Positions 7,646 to 15,797 of a DNA stretch of 46,930 nt are shown piece after piece. The notes under the pieces are model-generated. The model worked only from the letters and a program-made list of their open reading frames with translations. It was not told the origin of the DNA and ran no database searches. Positions within the stretch are counted from its first letter, which is position 1. Each line of letters begins with the position of its first letter. The position numbers and the translations under genes are program-made. Source of the stretch: Candidatus Geothermincola primus (GTDB taxonomy: Bacteria > Actinomycetota > Geothermincolia > Geothermincolales > Geothermincolaceae); contig JACVIX010000007.1 of NCBI GenBank assembly GCA_015711725.1, positions 1-46,930 of the forward strand, in the 5' to 3' direction.

Positions 7646-8716
7646 TCATGCGGGAAAGACCTCCACTTTAAGCCCTTTTTCTTCCACAATCTCCCAGCTC
7701 GCCTTGCTTTCAACGCCATAAGCGTGCTCGAAAAGCCCTTGGGCTAGACCCACCAGCATGAGATGAATGGTGGCGTTTTCCATGAGCATGGTCATTCCCC
7801 TTTCTCCAACGCTCAAAGACGCCAGGTTGCCCAACCCACGTAGCGCTAACTGCTTCCGCAATCCTTCCTCAGGGTCTTTCAAATCTAGGGAATACATCCC
7901 TTCACGGGTCAGTCGCTTTTGGGACTCGATTACCACCTCCGGTATGGTCTCACCAAGCTCCCTTTCCAGCTCATCGAAGACCGCCTCCAGCACGGAGGGG
8001 GCAAAGAAAACCATCCGTCTTCCAGTTTCGCGACTATGAATGAGGCCATTATCAAGGTCCCAGGAGAACTCGCCTAAAAGGGTGGGGGCACCACAAGAGT
8101 TGCATCTCTGATACTCTATATTTCCCTCGCTGTATGCGTATTTCCTCATGGTCAGCCTTCCTTTGAACTCCTCAGGATGGCGGGAGGGAAACGCCCTAAT
8201 CTGATAGACACCTGGGCTTACCTCCTGGTAGGAATATCCCATCTCTCTGCCCATCACCGCCTCGAAAGCCGCAACCGGGTCCACTGTCCCTAAGGTTATG
8301 GAGTAGGGATTCTCGATATTTAAAAGGATATAATCGTCATCGTCGCCTTTCACACGCCAATCCACCACCTCAAATTTTCCGTAACCAAGAACGTACCCGA
8401 TTCCCAACATCCCCTGAATCACCTTGCCTACTTCCAGTTTCCCGTCGCGTACCTGCTCCTTTAAGATGTCTGGAATCACGCGATCCATATAGGCGCGAGC
8501 CGCCCGCCTTCGAGTGTTGATCACTATGCGTTCAATGGAGACGCCTACTATATCCTCTACCCCTTTCAACAGAGTCTCTAGGTTATCGCTCTCTATGAAA
8601 ATGAGTATATGCCTGGTGTCACGGTTCTGGAGGATGAAGCCGCTTGAGTGCCAGGTGTGCTCCGCGGTAATGTAAGTGGGTATGCCGCATTGCGTGCATA
8701 CTTCGATGCCTTCCAT
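7646..8716 (-). CDS. Internally duplicated CxxC protein, function unknown
   Basis: A 356-residue soluble protein; the ATG at 8716 follows GAGGGGG. It is a tandem duplication: residues about 3-178 align along their whole length with about 201-356. Each half begins with a zinc-ribbon-like CxxCGxPT (Cys7/Cys10 and Cys205/Cys208). A W-x5-G-L/F-I segment, a strand-helix block ending in IERIVI / IPEVVI, and ENxxI...FEAVMG / FEHAYG follow, ending in QIRAFPS / KVEVFPA. Only one CxxC pair per half is present, so a metal site would need both halves or a dimer. The alpha/beta pattern recalls 4-vinyl-reductase/V4R or heme-NO-binding-like ligand domains, but I do not recognise a family with confidence. 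No close operon partner; the acyl-CoA dehydrogenase end is 365 bases upstream on the same strand. Confidence 0.75.
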   Translation of the reverse strand: MEGIEVCTQCGIPTYITAEHTWHSSGFILQNRDTRHILIFIESDNLETLLKGVEDIVGVSIERIVINTRRRAARAYMDRVIPDILKEQVRDGKLEVGKVIQGMLGIGYVLGYGKFEVVDWRVKGDDDDYILLNIENPYSITLGTVDPVAAFEAVMGREMGYSYQEVSPGVYQIRAFPSRHPEEFKGRLTMRKYAYSEGNIEYQRCNSCGAPTLLGEFSWDLDNGLIHSRETGRRMVFFAPSVLEAVFDELERELGETIPEVVIESQKRLTREGMYSLDLKDPEEGLRKQLALRGLGNLASLSVGERGMTMLMENATIHLMLVGLAQGLFEHAYGVESKASWEIVEEKGLKVEVFPA

Positions 8717-9081
8717 TTCAAACCCCCTCTTTCATCTGGACCATCCCCATCGAAGCTTAGAGGCTCCAATAATTATCGAGCTTTACCTAGAACGCTCGTA
8801 AGCAGCTACACTTGACGATCGAACCCCACGAAATATCGCTCGGAAGGCGTACTTAAAAATTTATGCCGCAAACCTTTCCTCCGTCCGACCTACCCAGGCG
8901 TTTTTCTAGGCCTCTTTATGACCAATTACATCGATCAATTACATATGAGATACATGCATGAGATACGAGGACTAAAACTATAATCTCCCTCCACACATCA
9001 AATGAACTTCTCGCCTGTTTTCATCTTAAATGCTCAAAAAAGCTAAACAAGCTTAATCCCTGCACAGATAGTGGATTTCTT
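8717..9081. other. Intergenic, no gene seen
   Basis: 365 bases between the acyl-CoA dehydrogenase stop and the CxxC protein start. It must hold the latter's promoter if the genes are not co-transcribed, but I could not pick out a clear -35/-10 pair. No RNA gene or terminator recognised. Confidence 0.4.
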
Positions 9082-10320
9082 CTATTCCCCACCGACCAAA
9101 GCCTCCCCGGCGACCAAGGCCAGGAAATCGTTGGAGCCATCCTCGATCAATCCCGCTCTCGCGTCGCGGAAGAGCTTTTCCACAGTGGACTCCTTGGAGA
9201 GGCCATAACCGCCGCAGAGCTGCACCGCCTCGTTAGCCACTTCAAAAGCGGCCTGTGTACAGAAAACCTTGGAAGCGATGGAATACTGGGTATAGGGAGG
9301 GTTGGTGTTGAAGTTGAATTCCATCACCGCCCGGGAGAAATATCTGCAGGCTTCCACCAGTTTAAACATATGAAAAAGTTTATAGCGCACCAATTGATGC
9401 TCGATGAGGGGTTTCCCTCCCTGGATGCGCTGTTTGCAGTATTCCAGAGCTTCCTCGTAACATGCCCGGGCAACTCCGGTAAAGAACGCACCCATGCATG
9501 CGTTGGCAGTGGAGAGGGTGATATCCAGCAGAGCCTCGTAGGAGTCCTGTTCAACCAACATATTTTCCTTAGGCACCCGCACGTCGTCGAAGTAGATCTC
9601 GCCCTGGTTGAGCGCCCTTTGCCCTAGCTTGTTCAGAGGCTTGCCCCGGCTCACCCCGGGAAGGTCCAATGGTACGATGCAGATGCCCCCTCCCGCCATG
9701 CCCATCTCCGGCTCGATGGTCAGATAGACCGCGGCGTGGGTGGCCACCGTTCCGCAGGAAACCCAGGCGGCCTTGGTTCCGTTGATCACCCATTCATCTC
9801 CCTCCAGCCTGGCCCGGCAGGAGCCGGCGCACTCCGGAAGACTGAATTGGGCGGTGAAAGGAGCCAGGGTATCGGAACCATGGTCAGGTTCGGTGATAGC
9901 CCAGCATCCGATTATTTTAGCCTCTTTATCCTCACAGAAGGGAAGTATAAAGGTGTTGACCAGGTAATCGTTGGGCACCATGCTGGAGAGGAAAGCGGGA
10001 AAGCAAGCCACCCCGAAAGCTATCATGAAGTCTATGCTGCCCCATGATATCTCCTCAAAGAGCATGTGCACCTCCAGAGGAGAGAATCCACCCCCGCCGT
10101 ATATCTCTGGGATGAGTATCTTATGCAAGCCTATCTCATATCCCTGCTTAAAAACTTTCCAAAAGATGGAATCCTTGGCGATAACGTCTTCCGGATCGAG
10201 TTTGTCCAGTTCCAAGCTGGCGGGGCGGAGAACGTCCCGGGCGAACTCGTGCACAGTCTTTCGGGTCATCTCCTGTTCCTTGGTTAAATTAAGGTTAAGA
10301 TCCAAATAGGGCACCAGCAA
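9082..10320 (-). CDS. Acyl-CoA dehydrogenase
   Basis: A 412-residue flavoenzyme of normal family length. The N-terminal helical domain (LTKEQEMTRKTVHEFARD) is followed by the FAD-contacting segment IIGCWAITEPDHGSD, a beta domain (WVINGTKAAWVSCG) and the C-terminal helical domain with CGGYGLSKESTVEKLFRDAR. The probable catalytic base is the Glu of LIEDGSND near residue 393, in the place of the usual YEGT motif. It oxidises an acyl-CoA to the 2,3-enoyl-CoA, passing electrons to an ETF-like acceptor. No ATG is available: TTG at 10320 or GTG at 10314 follow AAGGAG. It is the last gene of the SCP2-DUF2148-DUF2148-ACS-ACAD run, 56 bases after the synthetase. Substrate unknown. Confidence 0.93.
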   Translation of the reverse strand: MLVPYLDLNLNLTKEQEMTRKTVHEFARDVLRPASLELDKLDPEDVIAKDSIFWKVFKQGYEIGLHKILIPEIYGGGGFSPLEVHMLFEEISWGSIDFMIAFGVACFPAFLSSMVPNDYLVNTFILPFCEDKEAKIIGCWAITEPDHGSDTLAPFTAQFSLPECAGSCRARLEGDEWVINGTKAAWVSCGTVATHAAVYLTIEPEMGMAGGGICIVPLDLPGVSRGKPLNKLGQRALNQGEIYFDDVRVPKENMLVEQDSYEALLDITLSTANACMGAFFTGVARACYEEALEYCKQRIQGGKPLIEHQLVRYKLFHMFKLVEACRYFSRAVMEFNFNTNPPYTQYSIASKVFCTQAAFEVANEAVQLCGGYGLSKESTVEKLFRDARAGLIEDGSNDFLALVAGEALVGGE

Positions 10321-10376
10321 TCATCTCCTTTCCGGTGATATAGCCGTGATTCTTCCGCTTCAAGACTTACTCCGCT

Positions 10377-11987
10377 TCAGGGTTTATAATCCTCGAACTT
10401 GTACACGTTGCTTGCGTCGGGAGAGAACTCCTCTCTGAGTATACGGTCGAGAAACTTCTCCGAGGGACTCTTGGGAATCTCGTCCACCAGCTGGAGGTAA
10501 CTTGGAACCGCGTTAGCCTCCAGGCCCTCCATCGCCTTTTTAAAAATGGAGGCGGGATCGATCTGGCGGCCCTCGAAAAGCACTACCGCCGCTACTAAGT
10601 CGCTCTCACCCGGCGCTCCCGAGGCGGCGGGGATACCATATACGCACACTTCGGAGACGTCAGGATGCTCGCCGATAACCTTCTCCACATATTCGGGCTT
10701 GATGAACTCTCCCTGTCTTCTCAGAGCGGTTCCCTTACGGTAATCGAAGAAGAGCCAACCTTCCTCATCCCGGTGCACCATATCGCCTGTGCGCAGCCAG
10801 CCCCCTCGGGTCTTCTCCTTGGAGGCCTCCGGCTTCCCATAATAATCCACCTCAGCTGGCACTCCAGCCTGGCGGCAGATGAGTTCCCCTGTTACTCCTG
10901 GAGGCACCTCGTTGTCGTTCTCGTCCACCACTTTCATCTCCATGACCCCTTCGATAGGTTTCCCGAATGAGCCTATGGGTCCCTCACCAATGGGTTTGTA
11001 GGCGAAACCTCCTTCCACTGCGCCATACCACTCCAGTATTTTCACGTTGAAGCGCTTCTCGAAGGCTTCCCAGAGGGGCAGAGGGGTGCCTGCGGAGATC
11101 ACTACTTTGACTGGGTTGTCCGCGTCATCCGGCCGCGGAGGCTCGTTATAGATACCCGCCATCATGCCTCCCAACAGAGAGAAGCTGGTGCACCCATACT
11201 TGCGGCAGATATCCCAGATACGGCTCTTGGAGAAGCGCTGCCCAATCACCGCTGGAATACCTAATGAGATGGCGGGCATCATGGTCACCGCCTGGGCGTT
11301 ACCATGGGTGAGGGAAAGACCCGTGTAAAGTATGTCTTCTGGCGTATACTTCCAGACCATCTGGGCTAGCACCACGTACATGAGGGTTCGAGATGACTTT
11401 ATCAGTACTCCCTTGGGATTTCCCGTCACCCCGGAGGTGTATATGATCTCCAGAGGCAAGTTGGGATCATCCACGCGTCCAGGAAGCTCCAGCACCTCGG
11501 GACCCTCCAGCATCGCTTGAACCGTGGTATATTGGTCCTTCAAACCCTGGTCCGCATCGGGCTTCAGGTTGAGGATAACCTTATCCAGCTCGGGTGCATT
11601 CTTCGCCGCCTTCTCTACCTCGGGCAGGAGGTCGGCGGTGGTAATCACCATCTTGGCGTCAGAATCATTAAGCTGATAAGCGAGCTTCTCCCCTTTGGAG
11701 CGAGGGTCTATGGGCACCGATACGATACCGGTCAAGGCGGAGACCATGAAGGAGTAGAGCACCTCGGGATGGTTGCGCATCACCAGCGCTAACTTGTCCC
11801 CTTGGGACATCCCCAGCTCACGCAGACCCATGGCCATCTTGATGGAGTTGGAGAGTATCTCTCGATAGGTTAGTTGCTCATCGGGGTATAGGCCCCCGTT
11901 TTCGAAGATGATGCCCACGGCGTCTGGTTTCTCCTCCACCTTGGACTCCAGGAGATGGGAGAGGAGCGCGGGGCTCTTTTCCGCCAT
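10377..11987 (-). CDS. AMP-forming acyl-CoA synthetase (ligase)
   Basis: A 536-residue ANL-superfamily enzyme; the ATG at 11987 follows AAAGGAGGT. The adenylate-binding motif reads TSGVTGNPKG (184-193, with Val where Thr is usual). WYGAVEGG is the A5 motif and GGWLRTGDM the A7 motif. The C-terminal hinge region FFDYRKG is followed by the catalytic Lys region KSPSEKFLDRIL near 512. It would activate a carboxylic acid to its CoA thioester in the cytosol, feeding the acyl-CoA dehydrogenase encoded 56 bases downstream. Overall resemblance is to medium/long-chain or aromatic/crotonobetaine-type ligases. The sequence does not fix the substrate, but an SCP2 domain protein in the same operon hints at a bulky lipid or sterol-like acid. 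Confidence 0.93.
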   Translation of the reverse strand: MAEKSPALLSHLLESKVEEKPDAVGIIFENGGLYPDEQLTYREILSNSIKMAMGLRELGMSQGDKLALVMRNHPEVLYSFMVSALTGIVSVPIDPRSKGEKLAYQLNDSDAKMVITTADLLPEVEKAAKNAPELDKVILNLKPDADQGLKDQYTTVQAMLEGPEVLELPGRVDDPNLPLEIIYTSGVTGNPKGVLIKSSRTLMYVVLAQMVWKYTPEDILYTGLSLTHGNAQAVTMMPAISLGIPAVIGQRFSKSRIWDICRKYGCTSFSLLGGMMAGIYNEPPRPDDADNPVKVVISAGTPLPLWEAFEKRFNVKILEWYGAVEGGFAYKPIGEGPIGSFGKPIEGVMEMKVVDENDNEVPPGVTGELICRQAGVPAEVDYYGKPEASKEKTRGGWLRTGDMVHRDEEGWLFFDYRKGTALRRQGEFIKPEYVEKVIGEHPDVSEVCVYGIPAASGAPGESDLVAAVVLFEGRQIDPASIFKKAMEGLEANAVPSYLQLVDEIPKSPSEKFLDRILREEFSPDASNVYKFEDYKP

Positions 11988-12026
11988 TATCTTACCTCCT
12001 TTCCTCCTATATGGACCTTCGGCTTT

Positions 12027-12671
12027 TCATTCCACCGCCCCAATAAACCTGCGGGTAAAGGAAGGAAAATCCGCCGCGAAACGCTCTTGCCACTCCTCCG
12101 GCGTCCAGTACTTGTGCCGGTCGAAGAAGGGGTCGGTCTGCTGATAGCTCACTGCTACCCCTATACAGAAGTCTACATCGGAGATGAACTCGCAAGCGGT
12201 GGCGGCGGTCCCCAGGGTCTGGAAAACCCGGCAGTGCAAGCCCAGACGCCAAGCCATAGCCGCCGCTGCCATTGCGGCCATATGCATATCATAAACGGCG
12301 AAATGACAACAAGGGCCGTTGGCCACGATACCTTCCACCGTGTCGGCTTTGTTCAGCTCCTCGCAGGTGGCATATCCGCATGCGCCACAATCGAAGTTAT
12401 AAACAGATTTGCGCTTGGCGCCGATGACCAAGGCGCGGGCATCCTCCTTGGCTAGATCGGCGAAGCTTCTACCATCCCGGTCCGCAAGTGGGGAGAGACC
12501 CGCAATACCCTCGCAGAACCCCGATAGGTCCTCGAACTCCTCTGGACCAATGGCGACGATCTTCAGTTTTTTCTTCCCGAACATAAGCGCAGTGTTGGCG
12601 GCGATGGCCATGAGCTCCACCGCCCGGTCCAAACCCCCGCGGAGCAGTTCGTCCGAATTGATAATAGTCAT
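12027..12671 (-). CDS. DUF2148 ferredoxin-domain protein (second of a pair)
   Basis: A 214-residue protein with a ribosome binding site of GGGGGTGAGGG before the ATG. It has the DUF2148 layout: an N-terminal helical region (DRAVELMAIAANTAL), a strand-rich centre (DARALVIGAKRKS), then a Cys cluster Cys95-x2-Cys98-G-x3-Cys103 and Cys121-Cys122 (GPCC). A C-terminal alpha/beta segment with LGTAATACEFISDVDFCIGVAVS follows. The CxxCGxxxC...GPxC spacing could hold a 4Fe-4S cluster. It lies 15 bases after a paralogue with the same pattern, so the two probably form a heterodimer. The family is uncharacterised; its members are, from memory, mostly in anaerobes. Operon context is acyl-CoA activation and oxidation. 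Confidence 0.85.
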   Translation of the reverse strand: MTIINSDELLRGGLDRAVELMAIAANTALMFGKKKLKIVAIGPEEFEDLSGFCEGIAGLSPLADRDGRSFADLAKEDARALVIGAKRKSVYNFDCGACGYATCEELNKADTVEGIVANGPCCHFAVYDMHMAAMAAAAMAWRLGLHCRVFQTLGTAATACEFISDVDFCIGVAVSYQQTDPFFDRHKYWTPEEWQERFAADFPSFTRRFIGAVE

Positions 12672-12686
12672 CCGCCCTCACCCCCT

Positions 12687-13358
12687 TTAGCTGTATATAG
12701 ACCGGAAGGTAGGGAATAGGCGCCCAATCAAGCGGTTCTCCAGCACTGCGGCATTGTATTGATCGTACTGTCTGGGAAGGTCCTTGAAGGGGCTCTTTTC
12801 CGTTACAGACGCTAAAAATCCCAAAGCTATGTCACATTTATAGGGCGTAAGCCCCATTCTTAAAGCCGCCACGCCCACCGACATCTTTATGGCGTGATCG
12901 ATTCCCAGCTGCCTGGCAAGGGTTACCGCGCCCCCAAGGGCGTAAGCGAGATTCATGGAGCGCAACAGGCAAAAAGGGCCCCGGAAAGCCACGCTGGGCT
13001 CATCAGGCAGCTTGGGCACTTTCCTCCAAGAATCGCAGAGGGTGTGCCCGCAGAGGTTGCAGTTGGAATCCATGGGGTCGTGGCCGGAACGGCGGTCCGC
13101 CATCACTAGGACCACGTCCGAATCCCTAATCTGTACCGCGTCGGAGCGGAAAAAATCCCAGGAAGGATTGTCCTCTGCCATCTTTTCCACCACGATGGCC
13201 ATCTCCTCGATGGAGTCTCGGTCTTCAATATATTGGACGCTGATCTCGTCGATGCCTCCCACCCGAGGCGCGGTCACCGCGGAGGCGAGGAGCAATTTAG
13301 CGGCGAGTCGGGCGCTCTCCTCCCTCCGCTCATGATATTCTCTCAATGCCCTTTCCAT
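12687..13358 (-). CDS. DUF2148 ferredoxin-domain protein (first of a pair)
   Basis: A 223-residue protein from the ATG at 13358, preceded by AGGAGGTGAAG; the GTG two codons earlier overlaps the ribosome binding site and is unlikely. It is paralogous to the next gene: N-terminal helices (ESARLAAKLLLASAVTAPRVGG), then VVLVMADRR, then Cys100-x2-Cys103-G-x3-Cys108 (NCNLCGHTLC) and Cys130 (GPFC), then LGGAVTLARQLGIDHAIKMSVGVAALRMG. The shared Cys pattern suggests one Fe-S cluster per subunit. Its C-terminal half ends with FKDLPRQYDQYN, similar in place to the partner's TDPFFDRHKYW. The role is not established. A pair of such genes between an SCP2 protein and an acyl-CoA synthetase points to a redox step on a CoA-bound or lipid substrate (inference). 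Confidence 0.83.
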   Translation of the reverse strand: MERALREYHERREESARLAAKLLLASAVTAPRVGGIDEISVQYIEDRDSIEEMAIVVEKMAEDNPSWDFFRSDAVQIRDSDVVLVMADRRSGHDPMDSNCNLCGHTLCDSWRKVPKLPDEPSVAFRGPFCLLRSMNLAYALGGAVTLARQLGIDHAIKMSVGVAALRMGLTPYKCDIALGFLASVTEKSPFKDLPRQYDQYNAAVLENRLIGRLFPTFRSIYS

Positions 13359-13419
13359 CTTCACCTCCTATTCCGGGGAAAGGACCCCATCGCCAGCCTT
13401 CACAAAGCGGCGGGAAAGG

Positions 13420-13827
13420 CTATACGTCGGTGGGCAGTCCTTCCCTTTCGCAGATCTTGGGATAATTCTCATAAGCCGGTTTGAGCAGGGGGAGCAACCC
13501 CAGCACCTTAGCCATAGGCCCTTTGGCCTTGACTTTCTTCTTTGCCAGGGCGACGGGAAGGCTTAGCTTCTGGAGCCAAAAGGCATGACAGTCATCCCCG
13601 GAAATCCACATTTCGATATCCGGCTTCGCGTCACATTCCCCGGTCACCACCACCGGTTTGGGGTCTCCGTGAAGAAGCCAAATCTCCCCGTCCGGATCAT
13701 TGATGATGAAGCGGATGTTGATGTTCTCTTCATTGGCTTTAGGGCCTACCTCCGGATCATCCGCCAGCAATTGGAAAAGGCCTCCCAAGATCTCGTACAT
13801 CTTTTCTGTGCTCTCGAAGATTGGCAT
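13420..13827 (-). CDS. SCP2 sterol-binding domain protein
   Basis: A 135-residue single-domain protein; AGGAGGTGAG precedes the ATG at 13827. The pattern is that of SCP2 lipid carriers: NIRFIINDPDGEIWL, the strand PVVVTGECDAKPDIEMWISGDD, a helix AFWLQKLSLPVAL, then KVKAKGPMAKVLGLLPLLKPAYENYP. These domains bind hydrophobic acyl chains or sterol-like molecules in a pocket and can hand them to enzymes. It is the first gene of a five-gene minus-strand run (gaps 61, 15, 39 and 56 bases), with a candidate promoter at 14000-14027. It may present the acid or CoA ester to the downstream synthetase, dehydrogenase and Fe-S proteins (inference). Confidence 0.9.
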   Translation of the reverse strand: MPIFESTEKMYEILGGLFQLLADDPEVGPKANEENINIRFIINDPDGEIWLLHGDPKPVVVTGECDAKPDIEMWISGDDCHAFWLQKLSLPVALAKKKVKAKGPMAKVLGLLPLLKPAYENYPKICEREGLPTDV

Positions 13828-14130
13828 GAACTCACCTCCTAAACTAAAAACTGATATCTTTTCATGGGACTAAACGTCCAGCGTATAGGCTAATTGAAAA
13901 GGTCATAGGCGAAGAAAGTCGAGTATTTATAACAGACGATCCAGAGATATAGACCATGATAGACAGGAAAACCACAAACCGATTAGATAATTAGTTTTAT
14001 TTTTATATAGGCACTTCCCGATGTCAAGAAAACCACTTAGATTGTCATTTTTTATTTCATACTAAGGCCATAGTTTATTCCGCTTGTAAAAACTGTTTCG
14101 AAGAAAACCCCTAAAAAGACCGACCTTATT
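13828..14130 (-). other. Intergenic leader region of the SCP2 operon
   Basis: 303 bases between amidase stop and SCP2 start. It contains the candidate promoter at 14000-14027 and then about 165 bases of predicted leader in which I see no riboswitch or strong hairpin. Confidence 0.4.
14000..14027 (-). promoter_or_regulatory. Candidate promoter of the SCP2 operon
   Basis: On the minus strand a perfect TTGACA (14027-14022) is followed after 16 bases by TAAAAA (14005-14000), in an AT-rich stretch. Predicted start near 13993. Confidence 0.4.
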
Positions 14131-15546
14131 TCATTCCAGAGGGGGTTTTCTCTCCCTCCAGGAATGCTCTCTCTCCCAAGCCAATGAGGCGCGCAAGACC
14201 TTTGCTTCGTCGAAACGATCGCCCACAATCTGCAGACCCACCGGCAGTCCCTGTGAATTGAAGCCACAGGGAACCGACGACGCAGGCTGGCCGGTGAAGT
14301 TGAATGGATAGGTGAAGGGCATAAAAGCGATGGGCCCTACTTCCTTACCATCAATGGTAGCGGGAGCCATAGGTCCCACCTCTTCGATATCGAACGCGGG
14401 TACCGCCACGGTGGGGGTCATAAGCAGGTCATATTCTTCAAAGATCTTACGCACGGCTTCCCATAGCTGATAACGATGGAATTGAATGCGCACCACGTCC
14501 CGATTGTTATACAAATCCGCCAGGTCCAGAAATGGGAGATAAAGCGGGTAGGCGATGGGCTTCCACTCCTCGAGCCGCTCCTCATTAGCCGCAACCGTTT
14601 CGGAGATCACCGTGATAAGCAGGTCCATCTCTGGACTGGGCAATCCCGCTTCAACCTCCTCCACCGAGCAGCCCATCTCCTCGAAAGCGAAGGCGGCTTT
14701 TCTAGTCAGCTCCAGTACCTCGGGATCCACCGCGGGAGCGTAACCTAAATCCGAGCTGTAGGCGATGCGCAAACCCTCCACGCCGCCCCTCATCTCTTCC
14801 TGAAAGCTTCCTGGATATGCGGGGAGAGAGAGATAATCCCTGCGGTCGGGCCCAGCCGCTATGTCCAGCACCAGCGCGGCGTCCTCAACGGTACGGGCCA
14901 GCGGACCCTCATGGCCCAGGTAATCCCACCCCGGGAGATGGGGATACCAGGGAATCCTTCCGAATTGGGGCTTGATACCGAATATACCACAGAAAGAGGA
15001 AGGAATGCGGATGGAACCCCCACCGTCGTTGCCCATGGCGATGGGGCATAGCCCCGCCGCCACTGCCGCGCCTGAACCCCCGCTGGAGCCCCCCGGGGTC
15101 TTATCCAAGTTCCAAGGATTGCGGGTCTTCCCAAACAGGGGATTTTCAGTGATGGCGATAAGTCCGAACTCTGGAAGGTTGGTCTTACCCAGAATCACCG
15201 CCCCGGCTTCTCTTAATCTCTCCACCACCACAGCATCCTCCTCGGGCACGAAGTTTTCGTAGAGCTTGGAACCGAAAGTGGTCCTGATGCCTCGAGTGAA
15301 GATGTTGTCTTTGATACCAATGGGCACCCCCTCCAGAGCCTTAGCGTTTCCATCCCCATACGCCCGTTCAGCTGACTTAGCGGCCTCGATGGCCGCCTCC
15401 GGCACCAAGGTGACGAAGGCGTTTATCTTGGGGTTTATAATTTCAATCCGCTCCAGCAAGTACTTCACAACCTCCACCGGAGAGAGCTCCCTACTGCCAT
15501 AGGCTTCCATCAACTCAACAGCCGACATCCATTGAATTTCGTTCAT
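14131..15546 (-). CDS. Amidase signature family hydrolase
   Basis: The open frame reaches 15696, but the ATG at 15546 gives a normal 471-residue amidase starting MNEIQWMSAVELMEAY, with AAAGGAAAAG upstream. The Ser-cisSer-Lys triad is complete: Lys79 (GVPIGIKDN), the GGSSGG loop at 152-157 holding the cis-Ser, and Ser178 in GGGSIRIPSS. The C-terminal half has FTYPFNFTGQPASSVPCG and GLPVGLQIVGDRFDE, both typical. It hydrolyses a carboxamide to acid plus ammonia or amine; the natural substrate cannot be told from sequence. No glutamine-rich GatA partners (GatB/GatC) are nearby, so a role in tRNA amidation is unlikely. It could generate the free acid for the downstream acyl-CoA synthetase (inference). 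Confidence 0.93.
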   Translation of the reverse strand: MNEIQWMSAVELMEAYGSRELSPVEVVKYLLERIEIINPKINAFVTLVPEAAIEAAKSAERAYGDGNAKALEGVPIGIKDNIFTRGIRTTFGSKLYENFVPEEDAVVVERLREAGAVILGKTNLPEFGLIAITENPLFGKTRNPWNLDKTPGGSSGGSGAAVAAGLCPIAMGNDGGGSIRIPSSFCGIFGIKPQFGRIPWYPHLPGWDYLGHEGPLARTVEDAALVLDIAAGPDRRDYLSLPAYPGSFQEEMRGGVEGLRIAYSSDLGYAPAVDPEVLELTRKAAFAFEEMGCSVEEVEAGLPSPEMDLLITVISETVAANEERLEEWKPIAYPLYLPFLDLADLYNNRDVVRIQFHRYQLWEAVRKIFEEYDLLMTPTVAVPAFDIEEVGPMAPATIDGKEVGPIAFMPFTYPFNFTGQPASSVPCGFNSQGLPVGLQIVGDRFDEAKVLRASLAWEREHSWRERKPPLE

Positions 15547-15797
15547 CTTCACTTTTCCTTTCGCTATCTCATTTCCTTTACGCCTCACACGAAGGTAGAA
15601 ACAGTGGTTAGCCCATTTATATCCGATGAAAAATCCCCACAGGACAGTCCTAACCCACTCTTCCCACTTTTTTGTAAATATTTCCACAAACCTCAAAAGC
15701 TAAACCGATGGATGTTATAATCATATAGCCGACCTTCCGCCTCGGCCCACGAATAATCCACCGTCTGGATCAGGATTTTTAGCGAAGGGGGTATAAG

